A DNA stretch of 64,000 bases from assembly GCA_044225825.1 (NCBI GenBank), contig JBGAIB010000004.1, forward strand, positions 248,001 to 312,000, given 5' to 3'. How positions within the stretch are numbered: position 1 is the first letter of the stretch; each line of letters opens with the position of its first letter. The notes beneath the pieces were generated by a model. That model was given only the letters and a program-made list of their open reading frames with translations. It made no database searches and was not told the DNA's origin. The DNA comes from Bog-950 sp044225825. Its GTDB lineage: Bacteria > Bacteroidota > Bacteroidia > Chitinophagales > LD1. A program made the position numbers and the translations under genes. Below are positions 29,766 through 38,777 of the stretch, in pieces.

Positions 29766-32700
29766 TTATCTTAAGAGGGTAACAGTTCCTTTTAACTTAC
29801 GGTTGCTAAAGTCGTTAAATACTATATCCAGCACATAGGTGTATACGCCGGCATCGGCATCCTTACCTTTGTATTTACCGTCCCAGCCTATTACATCGCT
29901 GGTGCTTTCAAAAACAAGTTCGCCCCAGCGGTTAAAAATCTTCCAGTCAAACACCTGGCTTCCGTTATTACAAATAGCATACAATACATCGTTCTGTCCG
30001 TTTCCGTCCGGTGTAAAGGCATTTGGTATAAAGATGATAGGCAGCTCGTAAATCGTTATATACTCAGTACGCGTCAGCGAGTCGCTGCATCCATACTGGT
30101 TACTGGCCACCAGCGTAATCGTATAACGGCCCGCATCAGTATATACGTGCAATGGATTTTGTAAGGCCGAGGTGGTTCCATCCCCTAAAGTCCAATCCCA
30201 GGTATCCGCATTTACGGATTGATCGTGAAACTGAATAGGTGATTTGTCATCGTTATAACCCACTGTTGGTGTTGCACTGAAACCAGCTGTTACACCCGGT
30301 TGTATGGTAGTACTGTCAGTAAAGTTAGCCGTGCAGTTGCCAAGCGTGGCGGTAAGCGTAATTGTATAAGTTCCTTGCGCGCCGTACGTGTGGCTAGGGC
30401 TGCTAAGGGTGGACGTAAATCCATCGCCAAAAGTCCACAAATAGGTAACACCACTCGAAGGGGTGGAGTTATTGATAAATTCGCTCGGCAGACCCTGGCA
30501 AACATCCTGCACCGTAAAATCTGCAACCGGATTAGGATTGGCATTAACCGTTGTGCTGGCAGTATTGCTGCAATTGTTGTTATCGGTAACGGTAACTGAA
30601 TAAATGGTAGTTGCTGCGGGGCTGGCAACCGGGTTAGATACCGAAGTACTGCTTAAATCAGTTCCGGGGCTCCAGGCATACGTGGTTCCGCCGGTAGCGG
30701 AAAGGGTAACGCTTTGGCCAATGCACAAATCATAACTGGCCGGCAATGTTATCACCGGTAAAGCATAAACGGTATAAACAATGCTATCTCTGCCGGCACA
30801 TCCGGTATTGATATCAGTATAGCTGTAAACCAATGAAAAATTGCCTGCACCTGCAGTGGCCGGGGCAAAGTCGCCGTTAGGGTTGGTAATGCCGGTACCT
30901 GTCCATACACCGCCGGCAGGGGAGAAGCCGCTTAAAGTTTGCACGCCGGCATCAGTACAGCTGCTGGTATTATTGCCTGCATCCACAACCGGGGCTGGTT
31001 GTACAGCAGTTTGAATAGGCGTAGTTGCAGGACTGCTGCAACCGTTATTAACTGCTACCACCGTAATACTATTGCCGTTTACCAGCAAATTAGTAGTGTA
31101 GGTATTGGAAGAAGTGTTCTGAACGATGGCCGCCCCATCGTAAAAGGTGTAGGTGTTGTAACCTGCAGGAGTAGCCGTAAAGGTTACCGCATCGCCCTGG
31201 CAAATGGAATTATCCGCATCGCTGCTGCTTAAGGTTACGGATGGTATAGGAGTAACGGTAAAGGTAATGGTGCTGCTTTGCTGGCTTATACAACCTAACA
31301 GATTGCCGCTAACCGATATTACATCCCCATTGTTGATGGCCGATGAAGTATAGGTATTTGAAGCAGAGTTCTGAATACTGCTTCCGTTCAGGTTAAAATC
31401 ATAAAAATCAATGCTTGCTGGTATCGAAGTGGCCGTTACTACCACATTATCTCCCTGGCATATCGAACTATCATTGGCCGCAATGGTAATAAGCGGAGTG
31501 AGCTTAATATACGTTTGTATGGCATTGCTTTGCGCACTGGTGCAACCGTTATCGGTAACCACCACATATACATTGTTGTTTTGTCCAAGGTTGGTGGTAT
31601 TCCACGAATTCTGCGGACCAAAACTTATCAGCGAGTTACCATTGTAGAAATTATAATTATCATAACCTGCAGGTGTTGCGGTAAAGGTAATGGGGTCGCC
31701 GGCGCAAATGGTATCATCCAGATCCGAGCTGCTGATTGTTACAGTTGGAATAGGCAATACGATCGGGTGCTCAGTAACACTTGGATTGCTGAAACAAACG
31801 CCATCAAAACCTAATACAGTTATGCTGTCGCCTGCTTGTATGTTAGTAGCCACAAAGGTTGGCGAAGGAGAACTTTGGGCCTGGTTGTTATTTACCAAAA
31901 AGGTATATGCCTGATAGCCATTTGGGTGGTTAGCATCCGGTATTGCGGTATAGGTTAAACTACCTCCCTGGCATACAGAGTCATTAGAAGCTGTCATGCT
32001 GATGCCCAGCGTATTGGGTCCAACGTTTAAAGTCATAGAATCCTTAACGCGTCCGCAGCAAGGCAGCGTAACCCAAACTTTTACGGTATAGGTGCCTGGC
32101 AATCCAAACACTACGGGTGCATTTTGGTAAGCTCCAGAAAGTGTGGATGGAATAGCGCCCGCACCAAAGTCCCAATCAAAATAAGTACCGGCCATGGTGG
32201 TAAACACGGTATCAGGGCAACCTACGATAGGAGGATGTTTCGCATTGTCCAAGCTATCGGTGTTTTGCTGATAAAAGATGTCTACAAAATCGGTAAATGA
32301 GGTACCACCAACGCTTACAGTCTTGCGCCCAAGGCTGGTATAAATTACTGAAATAGGACCGGTGCCTGTGGCCGTTGCAGGATTAGCACCTGCTCCGAAG
32401 TTCCAGTTACCACCGGTAGTTGAAGTGTAAATAACCTCTGCATTTGTGCAGCCATGATAATCTGCTGTTATTACAGGTGGGTTACCCGGCACAGCAGTTA
32501 TATTGTTTTGGGTAACCGGCGTTCCACCGTTTTCCGATAAGGCCTGGCTTGGTCCGTTGGCACCATTACCGCCAATCCCACCGGCTCCCCCGGCTCCGCC
32601 TGCACCGCCAACTCCACCTGTGCCATTACCACAAACACCTGCGGCACCGCCTGCTCCTCCGTTACCACCCAGGCCACCTGCACCACCCGCACCTCCAATG

Positions 32701-33857
32701 CCGCCGGGTCCGCCGGGTCCTGCTGTTAAGTTGCAATCAACAATGTTGCCACCTGCACCATTGTTCACTAAAAAAACGGCAAATGAACCCGAACCACCGG
32801 TTCCACCTTGTCCTCCCTGTCCGCCGTAGCCGCCGCCACCGCCACCGCCGCCGCTACCGCCCCAGTCATCAGTTCCGTTTTCCTGGCGTCCACCACCGCC
32901 ACCGCCACCACCGCCACCACAACCGGGTGTGCCGGCTGTTCCGGCTGTGCCTGCAGCACCCGGTACAAAATAACCGGGGAACGTTACAGTTCCTGCAGGG
33001 CCTGCAGCACCCGCTGAACCTACAGCGCCATTACCTCCGGCAGTACCAGCCTGCCCGGGCGTTACACTACCACAACTCGGTGGTCCAAAGAAACATCCTG
33101 CACTGCAATCGGGTCCCGAACCACCTGGGCCACCTGCACCGCCGCAAGCTCCGCCTCCTGTTGCTCCGCCGTTAACATTCTTATAACTAGTAACTGTTGC
33201 ACCTGCTCCGCCGGTATTACCGCCGGCGCCGCCCGCCCCCCCGGTAATCGTACTGCCTTCGGGTGCGCCTGCCATACCTGGCGAACCTGCTGAGCCTGCA
33301 GCTCCGGCTGCACCCGGTGCTCCGGCAATACCTGGGGCTCCTGCGCCGGTTGTAACATTACAGCGAACGATGTTATAATTACTGCAACCGTTCAGGTAGA
33401 TGCCGTAAAGCGAAATGCCCGCACTTGGTGCGTCGTCAACTATTATCGTTAAATCCTGCAACCGTATGCCCGTTGCATTCAATGCCCCAAACAAGCCAAG
33501 TGCATTGGCAGGAGAGGGTAATGGGTTCAAAGCATCGCGGTGTAAGATGGTTGGCGTGTTATTGCTTTTAACCCAGGTAACGGGGTCAAAGCCCCCATCT
33601 ATTATTGTATTGCTTGATAGCTGAAGTGTATTGCTGATAGTATAGGTCCCCGCTGCTAGCCATATTCTGCCACCGCCTGCAGCAGTAGCCGTGCTGATGG
33701 CCAAGGGCAGGGTAGTAGGATTGGTTCGGGTACCCGCATTGGTAGCCGAACCTGACGGACTGGCATAAATAACGTTATTGCATTGCTGGGCCTGCAGAGC
33801 GCTTATACCACTTAAAACAAATAGAAGCAGAAGAACAATTCGGTTGAGCTGTTTCAT
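29766..33857 (-). CDS. Giant secreted protein: beta-helix with Gly-rich insert, PKD-type repeats and T9SS type B C-terminal domain
   Basis: 1363 aa. Signal peptide about 1-23. Residues about 24-170 look like a right-handed beta-helix (GGRIWLAAGTYTISNTLQLS, TIIDGGFDPVTWVKSN, GIYLNGCSNYNIVRCNV). Residues about 171-442 are an extreme Gly-rich tract, closing with FAVFLVNNGAGGNIVDCNL, which resumes the helix. PKD-type domains follow (YFDWDFGAGAIPS). Four Ig-like modules at about 615-960 each carry a SICQGD or TICAGD motif, then two more PKD domains (YLWTFGDGF, WDWTLGDG). The C-terminal about 85 residues are the gliding-motility-associated/T9SS type B sorting domain (PNAFTPDGNGQNDVLYAI, KIFNRWGELVFES, YKGKDADAGVYTY). 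Exported by T9SS to the surface. Same architecture as the protein at 50336. Confidence 0.88.
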   Translation of the reverse strand: MKQLNRIVLLLLFVLSGISALQAQQCNNVIYASPSGSATNAGTRTNPTTLPLAISTATAAGGGRIWLAAGTYTISNTLQLSSNTIIDGGFDPVTWVKSNNTPTILHRDALNPLPSPANALGLFGALNATGIRLQDLTIIVDDAPSAGISLYGIYLNGCSNYNIVRCNVTTGAGAPGIAGAPGAAGAAGSAGSPGMAGAPEGSTITGGAGGAGGNTGGAGATVTSYKNVNGGATGGGACGGAGGPGGSGPDCSAGCFFGPPSCGSVTPGQAGTAGGNGAVGSAGAAGPAGTVTFPGYFVPGAAGTAGTAGTPGCGGGGGGGGGGRQENGTDDWGGSGGGGGGGGYGGQGGQGGTGGSGSFAVFLVNNGAGGNIVDCNLTAGPGGPGGIGGAGGAGGLGGNGGAGGAAGVCGNGTGGVGGAGGAGGAGGIGGNGANGPSQALSENGGTPVTQNNITAVPGNPPVITADYHGCTNAEVIYTSTTGGNWNFGAGANPATATGTGPISVIYTSLGRKTVSVGGTSFTDFVDIFYQQNTDSLDNAKHPPIVGCPDTVFTTMAGTYFDWDFGAGAIPSTLSGAYQNAPVVFGLPGTYTVKVWVTLPCCGRVKDSMTLNVGPNTLGISMTASNDSVCQGGSLTYTAIPDANHPNGYQAYTFLVNNNQAQSSPSPTFVATNIQAGDSITVLGFDGVCFSNPSVTEHPIVLPIPTVTISSSDLDDTICAGDPITFTATPAGYDNYNFYNGNSLISFGPQNSWNTTNLGQNNNVYVVVTDNGCTSAQSNAIQTYIKLTPLITIAANDSSICQGDNVVVTATSIPASIDFYDFNLNGSSIQNSASNTYTSSAINNGDVISVSGNLLGCISQQSSTITFTVTPIPSVTLSSSDADNSICQGDAVTFTATPAGYNTYTFYDGAAIVQNTSSNTYTTNLLVNGNSITVVAVNNGCSSPATTPIQTAVQPAPVVDAGNNTSSCTDAGVQTLSGFSPAGGVWTGTGITNPNGDFAPATAGAGNFSLVYSYTDINTGCAGRDSIVYTVYALPVITLPASYDLCIGQSVTLSATGGTTYAWSPGTDLSSTSVSNPVASPAATTIYSVTVTDNNNCSNTASTTVNANPNPVADFTVQDVCQGLPSEFINNSTPSSGVTYLWTFGDGFTSTLSSPSHTYGAQGTYTITLTATLGNCTANFTDSTTIQPGVTAGFSATPTVGYNDDKSPIQFHDQSVNADTWDWTLGDGTTSALQNPLHVYTDAGRYTITLVASNQYGCSDSLTRTEYITIYELPIIFIPNAFTPDGNGQNDVLYAICNNGSQVFDWKIFNRWGELVFESTSDVIGWDGKYKGKDADAGVYTYVLDIVFNDFSNRKLKGTVTLLR
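32530..33345 (-). repeat. Gly-rich coding tract (polyglycine-II-like)
   Basis: About 270 codons in which roughly every second to third residue is Gly, with GGAGGxGG and GxAG runs, one run of ten Gly and a few Cys (about five). It is interleaved with the beta-helix of the 1363-aa protein. The regular Gly spacing resembles polyglycine-II sandwich modules known from phage adhesins and antifreeze proteins; this comparison is an inference. Proline-rich frames on the other strand are by-products. Confidence 0.8.
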
Positions 33858-33971
33858 GGATAGGGATTACTTAAATGTGTCTGGTTTCGAAGGTAAGAAA
33901 TTAGCCGTTTAATTTTATATAGATCAACTATCCGCGATATGGACAGTTATTGCCTTGTGGATAAAGCTGCA

Positions 33972-34898
33972 TCAATCTTTAAGGAAGGAAATATTCCGCT
34001 GCAATCCTTTAAACTTTGTGCGCTTAACGGCCGAATCCTTGAATAGTCTGCGGAAGGCTTCCTCGTTCAGGTTTTCCCAATCCGCCCTGGTCAAGTCCAG
34101 CAGCCCGGGCGCAGGCATAAAGGCCGGTTCCCTATGCATTTCAGCCTGCGAATTTATAGGGCATACCTGCTGACAGATATCGCAGCCAAACATCCAGTTT
34201 TCAAATTTTCCTTTATAATCAGCCGGTAACACTTCGTCTTTCAACTCAATGGTAAAATACGAAATACACTTACTGGCATCTACTTTATACGGTTCATAAA
34301 TAGCCTGGGTAGGGCAGGAGTCTATACAACGTGTGCAACTGCCACAATAATCTTTCACCGCGCTATCGGGTTCCAGTTCCAGATCAATTATCAGTTCGGC
34401 TAAAAAGAAGTAAGAGCCCCTGCGCTTGGTAAGCAGATTGGTGTTTTTACCCATCCATCCCAAACCGCTTTTGCGTGCCCAGGCTTTTTCCATTACCGGT
34501 GCGCTGTCAACAAAACAGCGCCCATGTAATTCACCCACCTGTTCCTTAATAAAATCAAAGAGCAATTCCAGTTTCTCTTTTACCACCAAATGGTAATCCT
34601 TGCCATAGGCATACATCGCAAGTTTGGGTGCAGTTGGGTCGGCTTGCTTTTGGGGATTATAGTAGTTGTAGCTAAGCGAAATGATTGTTTTCGCTCCCTC
34701 CACAAGTAAGCGAGGATCCACACGTTTTTCAAAGTGGTTGGCCAGGTAAGCCATCTTGCCATGTTTATCCTGGTTCAACCAGGCTTCCAGGTAGCGTGCT
34801 TCGGCATCTAAAGGTTCCGCTTTCGAAACCCCGACACCATCAAAGCCAAGCTCCTTTGCGCGGCGTATAATTCGCTGTTTTAGGTCCCCTTTATTCAC
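33972..34898 (-). CDS. queG: Epoxyqueuosine reductase
   Basis: Reduces epoxyqueuosine to queuosine at the wobble base of certain tRNAs, using cobalamin and two [4Fe-4S] clusters. 308 aa. Family features: FDGVGVSKAEPLDAEARYLE, GKMAYLANHFEKRVDPRLLV, FVDSAPVMEKAWARKSGLGW (cobalamin-side motif), and two ferredoxin-like motifs CGSCTRCIDSCPTQAI and CDICQQVCPIN. Slightly short of the E. coli enzyme at the C-terminus but with all cluster Cys. The start MNKGDLKQRIIRRAKELG is conventional. The gap to the upstream T9SS gene's start is 114 nt. Confidence 0.95.
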   Translation of the reverse strand: MNKGDLKQRIIRRAKELGFDGVGVSKAEPLDAEARYLEAWLNQDKHGKMAYLANHFEKRVDPRLLVEGAKTIISLSYNYYNPQKQADPTAPKLAMYAYGKDYHLVVKEKLELLFDFIKEQVGELHGRCFVDSAPVMEKAWARKSGLGWMGKNTNLLTKRRGSYFFLAELIIDLELEPDSAVKDYCGSCTRCIDSCPTQAIYEPYKVDASKCISYFTIELKDEVLPADYKGKFENWMFGCDICQQVCPINSQAEMHREPAFMPAPGLLDLTRADWENLNEEAFRRLFKDSAVKRTKFKGLQRNISFLKD

Positions 34899-34941
34899 AC
34901 CTGAAAGTTAGTACGAAGCAACAAAAAATATTTAGTAGCGT

Positions 34942-34977
34942 TTTGATAATAACACAGCAAACTTTGCATTATCTTTG
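34942..34977 (+). promoter_or_regulatory. Promoter of the sphingomyelinase-like gene
   Basis: TTTG (34942-34945), a 24-nt spacer and an exact TAnnTTTG as TATCTTTG (34970-34977) lie 40 nt before the ATG at 35018. One of the best consensus matches in the window. Confidence 0.55.
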
Positions 34978-35017
34978 ATAGAGAACATTGCAGCTAAATG
35001 AAATTACCTCAACATAC

Positions 35018-35923
35018 ATGATTACACCTCACCGTTTAGCCGCATTTTTTGCACTGTTCATCTTACTTCAACAAACGGTTTCAGCCCATAGCGAAGGCGA
35101 TCAGGTTCCTGTGCCAACCACAGCTGCTACCGATACCAACCTCCGCATTTTAAGTTGGAACATTTACATGCTACCACCCATCGTAGCACGCAAAGGCAAA
35201 CGGGAACGTGCCCGGGCCATTGTACAGGAACTTCGCAAAGATAGTTTTGATGTGATCGTATTCCAGGAAGCTTTTTTAAAAGCGGCTCGCAAAATTATCG
35301 GCACCGGTTTACAGGATAAATTCCCTTACCAATACGGTCCAGCTAATCTCGAAGCTAAACCTCATACCGTAACCAATAGTGGCGTTTGGGTTCTCAGCAA
35401 AATACCGATGACCCAACTCAACACCATCCGCTTTAAGGACTGCGCCACCTGGGATTGCTACTCCCGCAAAGGTGCCATGTTATTGGAAGGCGAGTGGAAT
35501 GGCAAGAAATTCCAGTTACTGGGCACCCACTTGCAGGCCGATGGATACGATGCCATCCGCCAGCGCCAGATGGATCAGATTTATCAGGAATTATTGACTA
35601 CTCATAAAAAGGACAGCGTTCCTCAAATCATTTGCGGCGATATGAACACCGAGAACGAGATGAAGGAATACTATTGCAGCATGCTGGAATGTTTGGACGC
35701 CGAAGATGGCTCAACCGATGGCCTTCAGAAATACAGTTACGATGGACAGGAAAATGACATCGCCTTATCACAAGGTGGCAAAGGCCGCACCACCCTCGAT
35801 TATATCCTGTTACGCAATAACGGTGTAAAGATCCGCTCTGTTAAACGCATGATTAACGTGTTGAAGAAAGGTAAGAAACACCTTTCGGACCACTATGGTA
35901 TTGTCTGCGAGGTCAAGTTCTAA
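35018..35923 (+). CDS. Secreted endonuclease/exonuclease/phosphatase (EEP) protein, neutral-sphingomyelinase-like
   Basis: 301 aa from the ATG at 35018; a TTG-started longer frame is less likely because the signal peptide (MITPHRLAAFFALFILLQQT, cut near VSA) begins here. The catalytic motifs of the DNase I-like fold are complete: LSWNIYML (Asn), VIVFQEAF (Glu), LGTHLQADG (His), ICGDMNTE (Asp-Asn), TLDYILLRNN (Asp), HLSDHYGI (Asp-His). The pairing of GVWVLSKIPM with a FKDCATWDCYSRKGA segment and LGTHLQA is typical of bacterial sphingomyelinases rather than nucleases. It would cleave a phospholipid or sphingolipid headgroup outside the cytoplasm. Substrate not proven; a generic EEP phosphodiesterase is the alternative. 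Confidence 0.75.
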   Translation: MITPHRLAAFFALFILLQQTVSAHSEGDQVPVPTTAATDTNLRILSWNIYMLPPIVARKGKRERARAIVQELRKDSFDVIVFQEAFLKAARKIIGTGLQDKFPYQYGPANLEAKPHTVTNSGVWVLSKIPMTQLNTIRFKDCATWDCYSRKGAMLLEGEWNGKKFQLLGTHLQADGYDAIRQRQMDQIYQELLTTHKKDSVPQIICGDMNTENEMKEYYCSMLECLDAEDGSTDGLQKYSYDGQENDIALSQGGKGRTTLDYILLRNNGVKIRSVKRMINVLKKGKKHLSDHYGIVCEVKF

Positions 35924-35985
35924 GCTCCCTACAGTTGCTTATTACCATTTTGCCTTATTGCTGCCCTTAGTGTAGTAATGCGTAC

Positions 35986-35993
35986 TAATTTTG
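35986..35993 (+). promoter_or_regulatory. Distal gyrA -7 element (TAATTTTG)
   Basis: An exact TAnnTTTG about 144 nt upstream of gyrA. A TTG at 35958-35960 lies 25 nt upstream, near the upper spacing limit. Confidence 0.3.
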
Positions 35994-36032
35994 GCCGCGT
36001 TATCCCCAACTTTTCAAAAATCTTGTTGTAAT

Positions 36033-36047
36033 GTGGAAAATTTCCAC
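36033..36047. promoter_or_regulatory. Perfect 7-bp inverted repeat upstream of gyrA
   Basis: GTGGAAA and TTTCCAC around a single A. It is flanked upstream by one TAnnTTTG element and downstream by another. Possible operator or hairpin; regulator unknown. Confidence 0.4.
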
Positions 36048-36094
36048 TCCAACCCCTTTGTCCGGGGGGTGGCGAGAGTGTATATTCGTGCGCT

Positions 36095-36102
36095 TATTTT
36101 TG
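36095..36102 (+). promoter_or_regulatory. Proximal gyrA -7 element (TATTTTTG)
   Basis: An exact TAnnTTTG match 34 nt before the gyrA ATG. No good -33 TTG at standard spacing. Confidence 0.4.
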
Positions 36103-36136
36103 AGCTAATGCAGTATTTTGAAAATTCAGGTAAAAT

Positions 36137-38713
36137 ATGAGTGACGAAAACAAACCCGCTGAGACCAACGAAAATCCGCGGATCATCCCTATTAATATAG
36201 AAGAGGAAATGAAGACGGCCTACATCGATTACTCGATGTCGGTTATCGTTTCCCGTGCTATTCCCGATGTACGCGACGGCCTTAAACCTGTTCACCGCCG
36301 TATCCTTTATGGTATGAACGAACTGGGCCTTTCACCCGGTAAACCCTATAAGAAAAGCGCCCGTATTGTCGGTGAAGTGCTCGGTAAATACCATCCGCAT
36401 GGCGACGGATCGGTTTATGATGCCATGGTGCGTATGGCCCAGGACTGGAGCTTACGTTACCCTTTGGTAGATGGCCAGGGTAACTTCGGAAGTATCGATA
36501 ATGACCCGCCTGCGGCAATGCGTTATACCGAAGCCCGGATGCGCAAAATCACCGAAGAGTTCCTGAACGATATAGATAAGGAAACGGTGGACATGAAGCT
36601 GAACTTCGACGATAGCCTCGAAGAACCGACAGTATTACCTTCCAAAATCCCGAACCTGCTGGTAAATGGCGCTTCGGGTATTGCAGTTGGTATGGCCACC
36701 AACATGTTGCCCCACAATTTAAGTGAATGTTTAGATGCCGTAGTTAAATACATTGATAATAAGGAAGTTACCATCGAAGAGCTGATGACCATCGTAAAAG
36801 CTCCTGACTTCCCTACTGGCGGCACTATCTATGGTTACGACGGCGTTCGTCAGGCCCTGTTAACCGGCCGCGGTCGCGTTGTTTTACGCGGTAAAGCCGA
36901 GATTGAAACCCTTGAAAATGGACGTGAACAAATCATCATATCCGAAATTCCTTATCAGGTTGTTAAAAGCGACCTGATTAAGAAGATTGCAGAACTGGCC
37001 GAGGAAAAGAAACTGGAAGGCCTGAGCGATGTGCGCGATGAGAGCGACCGTGACGGTATTCGTGTGGTAATTGAACTGAAGCGCGATGCCATCAGCAACG
37101 TGGTGTTAAACCAGTTGTTTGCCTTAACACCGCTGCAAACCAGTTTTGGTGTAAACAACGTGGCCCTGGTTGGCGGCCGCCCGATGATTCTCAATCTGAA
37201 GGATTTAATCAAATATTTTGTCGAATTCCGCCACGAAGTTATCGTTCGCCGTACCAGGTACGAGCTTCGCAAGGCCGAAGAGCGTGCACATATCCTGGAA
37301 GGCTTACTGATTGCCCTCGACCATTTGGACGAAGTAATCAAGTTGATCCGCGAAAGCCGCGACCCGGATGTAGCCAAAGAAGGGCTGATGGCCAATTTCG
37401 GTTTATCTGAAATTCAGTCGAAGGCCATTTTGGAAATGCGCTTACAACGCTTAACCGGTCTGGAACGCGATAAAATCCGCGACGAATACAACGAATTGAT
37501 GAAAACCATCGAATGGTTGCGTAGGGTACTTGCTGAAGAACCCCTCCGGATGCAGATTATCCGCGATGAAACGCTGGAAATGAAGGAGAAATACGGCGAT
37601 GTGCGCAAAACCAACATCGAATACGCTGCCGGCGATTTTAACATGGAAGACCTGATTGCCGATGATGAGGTGATCGTAACCATATCGCACCTGGGATACA
37701 TTAAGCGCACAGCATCAAGCGAATACAAGGCCCAAAACAGGGGAGGACGCGGTAGCAAAGGAAGCGCCGCACGTGATGAGGACTTTATGGAGCACATCTT
37801 TGTGGCTACTAACCATAACTACATCCTCTTCTTTACCGAACTGGGCCGCTGCTACTGGTTGAAGGTGTATGAGATTCCGGAAGGTGAAAAGACCGGTAAA
37901 GGCCGCGCTATCCAAAATCTTATCAGCATACCTAAGGAAGATAAGATTATGGCGTTTATCCCGGTTAAGAGCCTGGATGATGAAGAATATTTAGATCATA
38001 ACTACGTGATTTTCTGCACAAAAAAAGGCACTATTAAGAAAACTACTTTAAGGGCTTACAGCAACGTTCGCGCTGGTGGTGTAAACGCCATCGAGATCCG
38101 CGAAGGCGATGAACTGGTGCAGGTATGCTTAACTAACGGCAAAGGCGAAATCATTATCGCTACCGACGCAGGTAAGGCTATCCGGTTCCCGGATGAGAGC
38201 GTTCGCCCGGTAGGCCGCGTGGCTGCAGGTGTCCGTGGTGTTTCGCTGGAAAGCGAAGAAGATCAGGTAATTGGTATGATTACCGTAAACCCTGAAAATA
38301 AGGACGAAACCATCCTGGTATTGTCGGAAAAGGGGTATGGTAAGCGCAGTTACTTTAACGATCCCGAAACAGGAGAACCGGAATACCGCATCACAAACCG
38401 CGGCGGTAAAGGTGTTAAAACCATCAACATTACCGATAAAACCGGTAAGTTAATTAGTATACTAAATGTAACTGATAATGACCACATTATGATTATAAAT
38501 AAATCTGGTGTGGCGATTCGTATGGCTGTTGAGCAGTTGCGTGTAATGGGCAGAGCCACACAAGGTGTGCGGGTTATTAAGCTGGATGAAAAAGACGCTA
38601 TTGCGGCCATTGCCAAAATTGTGAACGGTAAGTTGAACTTTACTCAGGAGGAGGATGGAACGCTTGAAACAGGTGAAACCACTGATTCCCCCGAACCACC
38701 GGTAGCTGACTAA
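36137..38713 (+). CDS. gyrA: DNA gyrase subunit A
   Basis: Type IIA topoisomerase subunit that breaks and rejoins DNA to add negative supercoils with GyrB. 858 aa. The catalytic Tyr130 lies in PPAAMRYTEARM. The QRDR reads HPHGDGSVYDAMVRMAQ. A coiled coil separates the N-terminal core from the C-terminal beta-pinwheel, which has a GyrA-box-like AQNRGGRGSKG; this favours GyrA over ParC. The residue equivalent to E. coli Ser83 is Gly91 (codon 36407-36409), while Asp95 (Asp87) is kept. A Glu/Asp-rich tail ends the protein. Followed after 64 nt by a secreted TPR-protein gene. Confidence 0.97.
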   Translation: MSDENKPAETNENPRIIPINIEEEMKTAYIDYSMSVIVSRAIPDVRDGLKPVHRRILYGMNELGLSPGKPYKKSARIVGEVLGKYHPHGDGSVYDAMVRMAQDWSLRYPLVDGQGNFGSIDNDPPAAMRYTEARMRKITEEFLNDIDKETVDMKLNFDDSLEEPTVLPSKIPNLLVNGASGIAVGMATNMLPHNLSECLDAVVKYIDNKEVTIEELMTIVKAPDFPTGGTIYGYDGVRQALLTGRGRVVLRGKAEIETLENGREQIIISEIPYQVVKSDLIKKIAELAEEKKLEGLSDVRDESDRDGIRVVIELKRDAISNVVLNQLFALTPLQTSFGVNNVALVGGRPMILNLKDLIKYFVEFRHEVIVRRTRYELRKAEERAHILEGLLIALDHLDEVIKLIRESRDPDVAKEGLMANFGLSEIQSKAILEMRLQRLTGLERDKIRDEYNELMKTIEWLRRVLAEEPLRMQIIRDETLEMKEKYGDVRKTNIEYAAGDFNMEDLIADDEVIVTISHLGYIKRTASSEYKAQNRGGRGSKGSAARDEDFMEHIFVATNHNYILFFTELGRCYWLKVYEIPEGEKTGKGRAIQNLISIPKEDKIMAFIPVKSLDDEEYLDHNYVIFCTKKGTIKKTTLRAYSNVRAGGVNAIEIREGDELVQVCLTNGKGEIIIATDAGKAIRFPDESVRPVGRVAAGVRGVSLESEEDQVIGMITVNPENKDETILVLSEKGYGKRSYFNDPETGEPEYRITNRGGKGVKTINITDKTGKLISILNVTDNDHIMIINKSGVAIRMAVEQLRVMGRATQGVRVIKLDEKDAIAAIAKIVNGKLNFTQEEDGTLETGETTDSPEPPVAD

Positions 38714-38777
38714 AAGCAGCTTGTTTTTGGCACGGATTTTAGACTTTTGTAAGATATAACGTAAAACCTAAACTAAA

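Noticed and set aside
32503..33358. Long Pro-rich or Arg/His-rich frames opposite the Gly-rich tract of the 1363-aa protein
   Set aside because: GGN glycine codons read as proline (CCN) on the other strand. Low-complexity products with no homology are artefacts.
38730..38748. Sigma-54-like TTGGCAC-N5 motif upstream of the TPR gene
   Set aside because: The expected GC at -12 is AG here. One half-site only, and a gyrA-linked TPR gene is an unlikely sigma-54 target.
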